Source of the DNA: Kitasatospora phosalacinea
Lineage (GTDB): Bacteria > Actinomycetota > Actinomycetes > Streptomycetales > Streptomycetaceae
NCBI RefSeq assembly: GCF_030268885.1
Contig: NZ_BSSA01000013.1
Span: forward strand, 181,788-219,699
Direction: 5' to 3'
DNA length: 37,912 nt
The position numbers and the translations under genes were made by a program. The notes beneath the pieces were generated by a model. That model had not been told where the DNA came from. It did not search any database and saw only the letters and a program-made list of their open reading frames with translations. This document shows positions 8,238 through 15,363 of this stretch, one piece after another (within the stretch, counting starts at the first letter, position 1; each line of letters opens with the position of its first letter).

Positions 8238-9902
8238 ATGTCGGACACCCCCGCCAACGGCCGGACCCCGTTGGACCGCACCCCGCAGTGGGCCGCGCTG
8301 GGGAAGCACCGGGCGGAACTGGGCGAACAGCACCTGCGCGGACTGTTCGCCGCCGACCCCGAGCGCGGCACGCGCTACACCCTGCAGGTCGGCGACCTCC
8401 TCGTCGACTACTCCAAGCACCTGGTCACCGACCGCACCCTGGAGCTGCTGCGCGAACTCGCCGCCGCGACCGGCGTGGCCGAGCTGCGCGACGCGATGTT
8501 CCGCGGCGAGAAGATCAACACCACCGAGGACCGGGCCGTCCTGCACACCGCGCTGCGCGCCCCCCGGGACGCCGTCATCGAGGTCGACGGCGAGAACGTG
8601 GTGCCCGCCGTGCACGCCGTCCTCGACAGGATGGCCGCCTTCTCCGAGCGGATCCGCTCCGGCGAGTGGACCGGCCACACCGGCAAGCGGATCCGCAACG
8701 TCGTCAACATCGGCATCGGCGGCTCCGACCTCGGCCCCGCGATGGCCTACGAGGTGCTGCGCTCCTACACCGACCGCGACCTGACGGTCCGCTTCGTCTC
8801 CAACGTCGACGGCGCCGACCTGCACGAGGCCGTCCGCGACCTGGACGCCGCCGAGACGCTGTTCATCGTCGCCTCCAAGACCTTCACCACCATCGAGACC
8901 GTCACCAACGCGGTCGTCGCCCGCGGTTGGCTGCTGGAGCAGCTCGGCGCCGGGGACGAGGCCGTCGCCAAGCACTTCGTGGCGCTGTCCACCAACGCGC
9001 AGGGCGTCGCCGACTTCGGCATCGACACCGCCAACATGTTCGAGTTCTGGGACTGGGTGGGCGGCCGCTACTCCTACGACTCCGCGATCGGCCTCTCGCT
9101 GATGATCGCGATCGGCGCCGAGCGCTTCCGGGAGATGCTGGACGGCTTCCACCTCGTCGACGAGCACTTCCGCACCGCCCCCGCCGAGCAGAACGTCCCG
9201 CTGCTGCTCGGCCTGCTCGGGGTCTGGTACGGCGCGTTCTTCGACGCCCAGGCGCACGCCGTGCTCCCGTACTCGCACTACCTGTCGAAGTTCACCGCGT
9301 ACCTGCAGCAGCTCGACATGGAGTCCAACGGCAAGTCCGTCGACCGCGAGGGCAACCCCGTCGACTGGCAGACCGGCCCCGTGGTGTGGGGCACCCCCGG
9401 CACCAACGGCCAGCACGCGTACTACCAGCTGCTGCACCAGGGCACCAAGCTGATCCCCGCCGACTTCCTCGGCTTCGCCAGGCCGGTCGCCGACCTGCAG
9501 CCCGCGCTGGTCGCCCAGCACGACCTGCTGATGGCGAACTTCTTCGCCCAGACCCAGGCGCTGGCCTTCGGCAAGACCGCCGAGGAGGTCGCGGCGGAGG
9601 GCGTGCCCGCCGAGCTCGTCCCGCACAAGACCTTCCGCGGCAACCACCCGACCACCACGATCCTGGCCACCGAGCTGACCCCGCACGTCCTCGGCCAGCT
9701 GATCGCCCTCTACGAGCACAAGGTGTTCGTCCAGGGCGCGGTCTGGAACATCGACTCCTTCGACCAGTGGGGCGTCGAGCTCGGCAAGGTCCTCGCCAAG
9801 AAGATCGAGCCGGTCCTGCTCACCGGGGAGGGCACGGAGGCGCTGGACGCCTCGACCGCCAACCTGGTCGGCCGCTACCGGGAGCTGCGCGGGCGGGAGT
9901 AG
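8238..9902 (+). CDS. pgi: Glucose-6-phosphate isomerase, 554 aa
   Basis: Cytoplasmic glycolytic and gluconeogenic enzyme interconverting glucose-6-phosphate and fructose-6-phosphate. ATG 8238 follows AGGAGCAA. Both family signatures are present: NIGIGGSDLGP, and near the C-terminus WNIDSFDQWGVELGK. SKTFTT (phosphate-binding loop) and GTPGTNGQHAYYQLLHQGT (substrate-binding region) are also seen. The length matches the classical E. coli-type enzyme (about 549 aa). The gene is monocistronic, ending in a strong shared terminator. It links the sugar uptake systems in this window (GlcNAc and cellobiose products) to central metabolism. Confidence 0.98.
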   Translation: MSDTPANGRTPLDRTPQWAALGKHRAELGEQHLRGLFAADPERGTRYTLQVGDLLVDYSKHLVTDRTLELLRELAAATGVAELRDAMFRGEKINTTEDRAVLHTALRAPRDAVIEVDGENVVPAVHAVLDRMAAFSERIRSGEWTGHTGKRIRNVVNIGIGGSDLGPAMAYEVLRSYTDRDLTVRFVSNVDGADLHEAVRDLDAAETLFIVASKTFTTIETVTNAVVARGWLLEQLGAGDEAVAKHFVALSTNAQGVADFGIDTANMFEFWDWVGGRYSYDSAIGLSLMIAIGAERFREMLDGFHLVDEHFRTAPAEQNVPLLLGLLGVWYGAFFDAQAHAVLPYSHYLSKFTAYLQQLDMESNGKSVDREGNPVDWQTGPVVWGTPGTNGQHAYYQLLHQGTKLIPADFLGFARPVADLQPALVAQHDLLMANFFAQTQALAFGKTAEEVAAEGVPAELVPHKTFRGNHPTTTILATELTPHVLGQLIALYEHKVFVQGAVWNIDSFDQWGVELGKVLAKKIEPVLLTGEGTEALDASTANLVGRYRELRGRE

Positions 9903-9927
9903 CCGTCCGGCGGGGTGCGCACGGAGC

Positions 9928-9961
9928 AGGGGCCGGAGGCGGTGCGCCGCCTCCGGCCCCT
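9928..9961. terminator. Bidirectional terminator between pgi and gntR
   Basis: A perfect 15-bp stem, AGGGGCCGGAGGCGG (9928-9942) with its complement at 9947-9961, has a TGCG loop. It sits exactly between the convergent pgi and GntR-regulator genes and can serve both. Confidence 0.9.
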
Positions 9962-9971
9962 CGCGCGTTCC

Positions 9972-10589
9972 TCAGGTGACCCGCGCCAGCAGGGAGTCGG
10001 CGTGGGCGGTGACCAGGTCGCGGGCGGCGGCCGGGTCGGGGACGGCGAGGGCGCGGGCCAGGGCCAGGTGCTCGGCGTGGTCGCGCTCCGCGTTGGCGGC
10101 GGTCGCCGTCGCGGCGGCGGAGACGCGTATCTGGCGGTCCCAGAGCGCCTCGTACAGCGAGGTCAGGACGGGGTTCCCGGCGGCGCGCAGCAGCGTGAGG
10201 TGGAAGTGGCGGCCGGCCTCGACCGGGTGCGGGTCGCGGTGCTCGCAGGCGGCGAGCAGCTCCGCGGCGGCCGCCGTCAGCGCGGCGGGGCCGCGGGCGG
10301 CGAGGGCGTCGATCGCGGCGCGCTCGAACAGCACCCGGGCGGCGAGGACGTCGCGGGCCTCGCCCGGGGCGATCGGGACGACCTGGGCGCCGCGCTTGGG
10401 GTACAGGCGCAGGAAGCCCTCGGACTGCAGGCGCAGGAACGCCTCCCGGACGGGCGTGCGGGACAGGCCCAGCTCGCTGGCGACGACGCCCTCGGAGAGC
10501 AGCGTGCCGCCGGGCCAGCTGCCGTCCAGCAGGCGGGTGCGGACGTGCTGGTAGGCCCGGTCGGCGGCGGGGAGGGCGTCGGTCGTCAC
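9972..10589 (-). CDS. GntR-family (FadR/FCD subgroup) regulator, probable lactate-utilisation repressor, 205 aa
   Basis: DNA-binding regulator. Residues 8-72 form the GntR winged helix (AYQHVRTRLLDGSWPGG, then ELGLSRTPVREAFLRLQSEG and GFLRLYPKRGAQV). The rest is the all-helical FCD ligand-binding domain, with Asp/His positions for metal or carboxylate binding (HFHLTLLRAAGN, DHAEHLALARAL). GTG 10589 is the start. It is divergent from lutABC with only 57 bp between, and the gap carries repeats suited to a dimeric regulator. FCD regulators beside lut or lld genes normally sense lactate (LldR/LutR type). That role is inferred from position. Confidence 0.88.
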   Translation of the reverse strand: MTTDALPAADRAYQHVRTRLLDGSWPGGTLLSEGVVASELGLSRTPVREAFLRLQSEGFLRLYPKRGAQVVPIAPGEARDVLAARVLFERAAIDALAARGPAALTAAAAELLAACEHRDPHPVEAGRHFHLTLLRAAGNPVLTSLYEALWDRQIRVSAAATATAANAERDHAEHLALARALAVPDPAAARDLVTAHADSLLARVT

Positions 10590-10614
10590 CCGGTCATTCT
10601 GTCACGCACCCCAC

Positions 10615-10642
10615 CTTGCATCTAAGCTTGCATCTATGATGC
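10615..10642 (+). promoter_or_regulatory. Probable GntR operator and -10 of a leaderless lut transcript
   Basis: CTTGCATCTA occurs twice as a direct repeat (10615-10624 and 10627-10636; 12-bp period). The second copy merges into the palindrome GCATC-TAT-GATGC (10630-10642). TATGAT (10635-10640) is a good -10 and its last base is 6 bp from the lutA ATG (10647), which predicts that the mRNA starts at the ATG. Regulator binding over this element would block polymerase directly. Confidence 0.6.
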
Positions 10643-10646
10643 GGTC

Positions 10647-11441
10647 ATGCCCCCGAACCCACCGCGCCCCCGCACCGCCCTGTTCGTCACCTGCCTGAAC
10701 GACACCCTCTTCCCCGGCGCCGGCCGCGCCACCGTCACCCTGCTGCGCCGCCTCGGCGTCGAGGTCGACTTCCCCGCCGCCCAGAGCTGCTGCGGGCAGA
10801 TGCACTTCAACACCGGCTACCGCAAGGAGACCGCCAGGCTCGCCCGGCACTTCGTCGACACCTTCGCCGACTACGAGGAGATCGTCGTCCCGTCCGCCTC
10901 CTGCGCCGGAACGCCCGTCGAGGCGTACCCGCTCGCCGCCGAGGCCGCCGGGGACCGGGGGCTGGCCCGGGCGGTCGCCGAACTCGCGCCCAGGGTCGTC
11001 GAGCTGACCCGGTACCTGACCGACCGGCTGGGCGTCGAACAGGTCGGCGCGCACTTCCCGCACCGGGTCACCTACCACCCCACCTGCCACAGCCTGCGGG
11101 CCACCGGCCTCGGCGAGCGGCCGCACCGGCTGCTGCGCGCCGTCGCCGGGATCGACTACGTCGAACTGCCCGCCGCCGAGGAGTGCTGCGGCTTCGGCGG
11201 CACCTTCGCGGTGAAGAACCCGGCGGTCTCCGGCGCGATGAACGGCGACAAGGCCCGGCACGTCCTGGAGACCGGCGCGCACGTGCTCGCCGCCGTCGAC
11301 AGCTCCTGCCTGATGAACATCGGCGGCCGCCTCACCAGGGACGGCCACCGGGTGCGCACCCTGCACCTCGCCGAGATCCTCGCCCGCACCGAGCAGGACG
11401 GGCCGCTGCCCGGCGTCCCCGTCGTGGAGGCCGCCCGATGA
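10647..11441 (+). CDS. lutA: LutA-type L-lactate oxidation Fe-S subunit, 264 aa
   Basis: One of three proteins (LutABC) that oxidise L-lactate to pyruvate in the cytoplasm. It contains two CCG domains, which bind an Fe-S or heterodisulfide-type cofactor: QSCCGQMHFNTGY near residue 50, and ECCGFGGTFAVKNP near residue 181. Each is followed by a single-Cys motif (PSASCAG; DSSCLMN). Usual LutA length is about 240-260 aa. No Shine-Dalgarno precedes ATG 10647, while TATGAT lies 6 bp upstream, so a leaderless start is likely. It overlaps lutB by ATGA, so the operon is translationally coupled. Confidence 0.93.
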   Translation: MPPNPPRPRTALFVTCLNDTLFPGAGRATVTLLRRLGVEVDFPAAQSCCGQMHFNTGYRKETARLARHFVDTFADYEEIVVPSASCAGTPVEAYPLAAEAAGDRGLARAVAELAPRVVELTRYLTDRLGVEQVGAHFPHRVTYHPTCHSLRATGLGERPHRLLRAVAGIDYVELPAAEECCGFGGTFAVKNPAVSGAMNGDKARHVLETGAHVLAAVDSSCLMNIGGRLTRDGHRVRTLHLAEILARTEQDGPLPGVPVVEAAR

Positions 11442-12856
11442 CCAGGTCCTTCCTCGGCTGGCCCGCCTTCCCCGAGGCCGCCGAACGCGAGGTCGGCAAC
11501 CGGCAGTTGCGCGAGAACCTCGGCCGGGCCACCGGCACCATCCGCGGCAAGCGGGCCCTGCTCGCCGCCGAACGCCCCGACTGGGAGCAGCTGCGCGACA
11601 GCGCCGCCGCGATCAAGGACCAGGTGCTGGCCGGGCTGGAGCAGTACCTGCTGCAGGTCGAGGAGAAGGTCACCGCGGCCGGCGGCACCGTCCACTGGGC
11701 GCGCGACGCCGCCGAGGCCAACCGGATCGTCACCGACCTGGTCCGGGCCACCGGCGAACGCGAGGTCGTCAAGGTCAAGTCGATGCTCACCGAGGAGATC
11801 GGCCTCGACGCCGCCCTCGAAGCCGCCGGGATCAGCGCCCGCGAGACCGACCTCGCCGCCGCCATCGTCCAACTCGGCGACGACCTGCCCTCGCACGTGG
11901 TCGTCCCCGCGCTGCACCGCAACCGCACCGAGATCCGCGACATCTTCGTCCGCGAGATGGGCCGCCACGGCCGTCCCGCCCCCGAGGGGCTCACCGACGA
12001 CCCGGCCGAACTCGCCGACGCCGCCCGGCTCCACCTGCGGGAGAAGTTCCTCGGCGCCAAGGTCGCCGTCTCCGGCGCCAACTTCGTGGTCGCCGAGACC
12101 GGCACCCTGGTCGTCGTCGAGTCCGAGGGCAACGGCCGGATGTGCCTCACCCTCGCCGACACCCTGATCTCCGTCGTCGGCATCGAGAAGACCGTCCCCA
12201 CCTGGGCCGACCTGGAGGTCTTCCTCCAACTGCTGGCCCGCAACGCCACCGGCGAACGGATGTCCCCCTACACCAGCACCTGGACCGGCACCACTGACGG
12301 CGACGGCCCGCGCGCCTTCCACCTCGTCCTGGTCGACAACGGCCGCACCCGCGCCCTCGCCGACCCGGTCGGCCGCCAGGCCCTGCGCTGCATCCGCTGC
12401 GGCGCCTGCATGAACACCTGCCCCGTCTACCGGCGCACCGGCGGCCACGCCTACGGCTCCGTCTACCCCGGGCCGATCGGGGCGATCCTCAACCCGCTGC
12501 TCAAGGGCCTCGACGAGGAGCAGACCGCCTCCCTGCCGTACGCCTCCACCCTGTGCGGCGCCTGCAACGAGGTCTGCCCCGTGCGGATCCGGTTCACCGA
12601 CGTGCTGCTCGACCTGCGCGCCCAGGTCGCCGACGGCGGGAAGCACCCGGTCGAACGCGCCGCGCTGGGCGCCGTCGGTGCGGTGATGGCCCGCCCCGCG
12701 GCCTGGAAGGCCGCCGTCAAGGGCGCCGGACTCGTCGGGCCGCTGCTGCCCGCCCGCACCCCCGTCCCCGGCTGGACCGACAACCGGGCCCTGCCCGACG
12801 TCCCCAGGGAGTCCTTCCGCAGCTGGTGGAAGCGGAACGAAGGAGAACGCGCATGA
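11438..12856 (+). CDS. lutB: LutB-type lactate utilisation Fe-S protein, 472 aa
   Basis: Second subunit of the L-lactate oxidising complex. The N-terminal two thirds is the LUD domain (REVVKVKSMLTEEIGLDAAL and a SGANFVVAETGTLVVVESEGN core). It is followed by a ferredoxin-like double cluster: CIRCGACMNTCP, beginning at Cys318, with four cysteines, and CGACNEVCP at Cys373-Cys380. The C-terminal helical part ends in FRSWWKRN, typical of LutB. ATG 11438 overlaps the lutA stop (ATGA) and its own stop overlaps lutC in the same way, so the three proteins are made together. Confidence 0.95.
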   Translation: MTRSFLGWPAFPEAAEREVGNRQLRENLGRATGTIRGKRALLAAERPDWEQLRDSAAAIKDQVLAGLEQYLLQVEEKVTAAGGTVHWARDAAEANRIVTDLVRATGEREVVKVKSMLTEEIGLDAALEAAGISARETDLAAAIVQLGDDLPSHVVVPALHRNRTEIRDIFVREMGRHGRPAPEGLTDDPAELADAARLHLREKFLGAKVAVSGANFVVAETGTLVVVESEGNGRMCLTLADTLISVVGIEKTVPTWADLEVFLQLLARNATGERMSPYTSTWTGTTDGDGPRAFHLVLVDNGRTRALADPVGRQALRCIRCGACMNTCPVYRRTGGHAYGSVYPGPIGAILNPLLKGLDEEQTASLPYASTLCGACNEVCPVRIRFTDVLLDLRAQVADGGKHPVERAALGAVGAVMARPAAWKAAVKGAGLVGPLLPARTPVPGWTDNRALPDVPRESFRSWWKRNEGERA

Positions 12857-13476
12857 CCGCCGCCCGCGAGGAGATCCTCCGCCGGATCCGCGCCGCCGCC
12901 GTCCCGCCCGCCCCCGAACCGCCCCGCCACTACCTGCGCCACGCCCCCGGCCTCGACCCCGACGACCGGGAGGCGGTGCTCGCGCTGTTCGTCGAACGGC
13001 TGGAGGAGTACGGGGCCGAGGTGCTGCGCACCGACCGGCCCGGGCCCGCCGTCGCCCGCGTCCTGGCCGCACAGGGCGCCCGCAGCCTGGTCGTCCCCGA
13101 CGGAGTGCCCGCCGAGTGGACCGCCGACTGGGACGGGCGGGTGCGCACCGACCGGCCGCCGCTCGGGAAGGCCGAACTCGACGCCACCGACGCCGTGCTG
13201 ACGGGCTGCGCGGCCGCCGTCGCCGACTCCGGCACCCTGGTCCTCGACGGCGGGCCCGGCCAGGGCCGCCGCGCCGCGACCCTGCTGCCCGACCTGCACG
13301 TCTGCGTGGTCCGGGCCGAACAGGTGCGCTCCGCGCTGCCCGGCGCCCTCGCCCGGCTCGACCCCGCCCGGCCGCTCACCTTCGTCAGCGGGCCGTCCGC
13401 CACCGCCGACATCGAGATGATCCGGGTCAAGGGCGTGCACGGGCCGCGCCGGCTCGCGGTGGTCCTGCTGAGCTAG
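12853..13476 (+). CDS. lutC: LutC-type lactate utilisation protein, 207 aa
   Basis: Third member of the LutABC operon; a single LUD-domain protein without Fe-S cysteines. It begins MTAAREEILRRIRAA, contains the TDAVLTGCAAAVADSGTLVLDGG core and ends FVSGPSATADIEMIRVKGVHGPRRLAVVL, the conserved LutC C-terminus. ATG 12853 overlaps the lutB stop (ATGA), with AAGGAGAA just upstream. Its TAG stop overlaps the stop codon of the convergent 80-aa gene by 4 bp, so there is no room for an intergenic terminator. Confidence 0.94.
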   Translation: MTAAREEILRRIRAAAVPPAPEPPRHYLRHAPGLDPDDREAVLALFVERLEEYGAEVLRTDRPGPAVARVLAAQGARSLVVPDGVPAEWTADWDGRVRTDRPPLGKAELDATDAVLTGCAAAVADSGTLVLDGGPGQGRRAATLLPDLHVCVVRAEQVRSALPGALARLDPARPLTFVSGPSATADIEMIRVKGVHGPRRLAVVLLS

Positions 13477-13715
13477 CCCGCGGGCGTGGGCGAGGCGGTC
13501 ACCGCCGGGCGCGGCGGCGGACCGTGCTGCGCCGTGTACACCAGCCCGAAACCGAGCACGGCCGCCAGCGTCACCGCGCCCGCCCAGGCCAGCGCGCGGA
13601 GCAGGCCCCGCCTCCGCCGCTCCTGCCGGTGGGCGCGCAGGGCGGCCGCCTCGGCCTCGGCGAGCTCCGCGTCGAACCAGGCGGCCCAGTCGGAGTGGAG
13701 GTCGTCGGACGCCAT
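13473..13715 (-). CDS. Small single-pass membrane protein of unknown function, 80 aa
   Basis: No family recognised. The N-terminal 33 residues are amphipathic and charged (DWAAWFDAELAEAEAAALRAHRQERRRR). One transmembrane helix follows (about 37-60) and then a short Pro-rich tail. The Arg cluster before the helix suggests the N-terminus is inside. The gene is convergent and stop-overlapping with lutC. Codon bias is normal. Sequence similarity alone would not assign a role. Confidence 0.7.
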   Translation of the reverse strand: MASDDLHSDWAAWFDAELAEAEAAALRAHRQERRRRGLLRALAWAGAVTLAAVLGFGLVYTAQHGPPPRPAVTASPTPAG

Positions 13716-13742
13716 GCAGCGGACATTAGCAGCCCTTTACGT

Positions 13743-13759
13743 GCGCTCCGGGGGAGCGC
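13743..13759 (-). promoter_or_regulatory. Small hairpin upstream of the 80-aa membrane protein gene
   Basis: GCGCTCC (13743-13749) and GGAGCGC (13753-13759) form a 7-bp stem with a GGG loop, 28 bp before the start codon. It is followed on the plus strand by two copies of GGGGGTGTTCC (13761-13782). It could be a leader hairpin or an operator; no assignment is possible. Confidence 0.3.
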
Positions 13760-13801
13760 CGGGGGTGTTCCGGGGGTGTTCCAGGGGCGTGCCGCAACAA
13801 C

Positions 13802-13835
13802 GCGAGAGGCCCCCCGGTGAAGGGGGGCCTCTCGC
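13802..13835 (-). terminator. Terminator downstream of tRNA-Lys copy 2
   Basis: A perfect 14-bp stem, GCGAGAGGCCCCCC (13802-13815) with its complement at 13822-13835, and a 6-nt loop, immediately 3' of the minus-strand tRNA. Confidence 0.85.
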
Positions 13836-13841
13836 TGTCGG

Positions 13842-13915
13842 TGCGCCGCCAGGGACTCGAACCCCGGACCCGCTGATTAAGAGTCAGCTGCTCTAACCAA
13901 CTGAGCTAGCGGCGC
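13842..13915 (-). tRNA. tRNA-Lys (anticodon CTT), copy 2
   Basis: Identical over all 74 nt to the copy at 6297-6370, with the same orientation. A few flanking bases are also the same (CTGTCGG on the left, TGCTGACG on the right). It has its own promoter and terminator. CCA is not encoded. Confidence 0.97.
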
Positions 13916-13930
13916 CTGCTGACGTGGAAG

Positions 13931-13959
13931 ACTGTAGCAGCGGCCGGGGCCGCAGCCAA
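13931..13959 (-). promoter_or_regulatory. Promoter of tRNA-Lys copy 2
   Basis: On the minus strand TTGGCT (13959-13954) and TACAGT (13936-13931) are exactly 17 bp apart, 16 bp before the mature tRNA 5' end. This is a good HrdB-type promoter. Confidence 0.65.
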
Positions 13960-13990
13960 AATCGATTCCCACCGGGGCGGCACCCGCCGT

Positions 13991-14533
13991 TCAGCGCGCG
14001 TTCGACACCCGGTCGCCGCCCTCCCGGGCCCGCCCGCGGGCCGCCCGGACGCACGCCCACAGCACCACCGACGCCCCCGGCAGCCACGGCTCGCTGGTGT
14101 CCGGCGCCACGATCCACCGGCTGGACGCGCTCTCCGGCTCGTCCACCGCCCGCTGCACCGGCGGCACCGTGATCGCGTCCCCCCGGCCGTGGCACAGCAG
14201 CGGCGGCACGTCCCGGGCCCACTCCTCCCAGGCCAGCAGCGTCCGCAGCCGGGCCGCCGCCCCCGGCTGCACGAACAGCAGCGTCCGGCCCCGGTAGGTG
14301 GCGACCGGTCCGCACCCCGGGCCGGAGGTCCACAGCTCGTCCAGCACCCGGCGGCCGAACACCGCCGGCAGGCTGATCACGTCGAACACCCGGCCGCACG
14401 GGAGGATCGCGGGCGCCCACGGGCGGGCCTCCCACAGGGCGCGCATGCTGCTCGGGTACTCGCTGGCGGAGGCGAGCCACGCCTCCCCGGCGACGCTGAC
14501 GTACTCCACGGATTGATAGGTCCAGATGTCCAC
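13991..14533 (-). CDS. Primase/polymerase N-domain-like conserved actinobacterial protein, 180 aa
   Basis: Resembles the short streptomycete proteins often labelled 'bifunctional DNA primase/polymerase'. Recognisable segments are AWLASASEYPSSMRALWEARPWAPAILPCGRVFDVISLP, GPVATYRGRTLLFVQPG, VPPLLCHGRGDAITVPP and SRWIVAPD...PWLPGASVVLWACV. Only the prim-pol fold is suggested; I do not see a convincing catalytic Asp/Glu triad, so enzymatic activity is doubtful. GTG 14533 has no clear Shine-Dalgarno; a second GTG at 14510 is possible. It lies between tRNA-Lys and the 132-aa gene, in the same direction as both. Confidence 0.7.
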   Translation of the reverse strand: MDIWTYQSVEYVSVAGEAWLASASEYPSSMRALWEARPWAPAILPCGRVFDVISLPAVFGRRVLDELWTSGPGCGPVATYRGRTLLFVQPGAAARLRTLLAWEEWARDVPPLLCHGRGDAITVPPVQRAVDEPESASSRWIVAPDTSEPWLPGASVVLWACVRAARGRAREGGDRVSNAR

Positions 14534-14648
14534 CCGGTCAGGGTGGACCGGTGGCCGGACCGGCCGCGGAGAAAACGGCGTTCGCCGGACAGCGGAGGGG
14601 GTGTGGGCGTACCATCGCCCGCCGCATATGCCAGGGGCCTGACGGGGC

Positions 14649-15047
14649 CTACTCCTCCGGGCCGCGGCGCTGCAGCGAGCGGCCGTACTCGACCATCTTC
14701 AGCGCGTAGTCCGGCGTCCAGTCCGCCCGGTCGGCGATCTGCTCCGCCGAGAGCGCGTCGAACCGGCGCGGATCGGCGAGCTGCGCGGCCGCGAGCGCCT
14801 GGAAGTCCGTCGCCCGCTCCGCCGCGGCCCGGAACGCCAGGGCCAACTGGGTGGAACGCGCCAGCAGTTCGGACGGGTCGTCGATCGACTCCAGGTCGAA
14901 GAACCGCTCCGGCTCCGGCTCCGCCCCGGCCGGCTCGAAGAGCAGCTCGACCGGCCGGATCCGCCGGGCCGGGCCCGGCACCGGGGGGACGACCGCCGGA
15001 ATCGACGAACCACCCTGGTCGGACGCCTGCGGATGCGAGTCGGGCAT
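14649..15047 (-). CDS. Conserved hypothetical protein, 132 aa
   Basis: Not recognised. The first 50 residues are Pro/Gln/Ser-rich and probably disordered. The rest is mainly helical and acidic, with LARSTQLALAFRAAAERATDFQALAAAQLADPRRFDAL followed by a helix-turn-helix-like LSAEQIADRADWTPDYALKMVEYGRSL. The second segment could be a small DNA-binding or adaptor helix pair. ATG 15047 is supported by GGAGGTG about 9 bp upstream. It is downstream of, but 316 bp from, the nuclease-helicase operon and reads the same way. Confidence 0.75.
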   Translation of the reverse strand: MPDSHPQASDQGGSSIPAVVPPVPGPARRIRPVELLFEPAGAEPEPERFFDLESIDDPSELLARSTQLALAFRAAAERATDFQALAAAQLADPRRFDALSAEQIADRADWTPDYALKMVEYGRSLQRRGPEE

Positions 15048-15363
15048 GACGGGGCACCTCCGGGAGTGCGAGGGGAAGGACGGCCGCCGTCCATTGTCGC
15101 GCGCGAACCGTCAGAACCGGAACGGTGCGCCCGCGAGCGCTATTCCCCGCCGGGGGCGCGCACCCCGCGCTGCGCGCCCCGCACGGGTTGTGCCATCAGG
15201 GGCCCGGGGAGCGGCGGGCTCGGGGCTGCTGACGGTTCACTGCTCGTGCGTGCCATGGGCTTCGGGTGCTGTTGCCGCGGCCCGAAGCAGCACGGACACT
15301 CCGATGGGCTCCGGCCGCCAGCAGCACGGACTCGCCGTTCCCCGAGCCCCTGACGGCGCTCTC
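15048..15363. other. 316-bp intergenic region with nested inverted repeats
   Basis: No gene is supported; a 32-codon plus-strand frame at 15255 lacks a ribosome binding site. GGGCTCGGGG (15216-15225) pairs perfectly with CCCCGAGCCC (15340-15349), about 115 bp apart. Inside, GCTTCGGG pairs with CCCGAAGC around 15259-15288. The inner hairpin may terminate the minus-strand nuclease-helicase operon, which ends at 15364. The part nearest 15047 carries the leader of the 132-aa gene. Confidence 0.4.

Noticed and set aside
6348..9719. 1123-aa open frame on the minus strand
   Set aside because: Antisense to the antiporter and pgi, and reads into the tRNA-Lys gene; composition is that of a shadow frame.
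13842..15047. tRNA-Lys as an attachment site of an integrated element carrying the nuclease-helicase operon
   Set aside because: No integrase and no partial tRNA 3' repeat were seen; the other tRNA-Lys is a complete functional copy, not an att remnant, and base composition is uniform.
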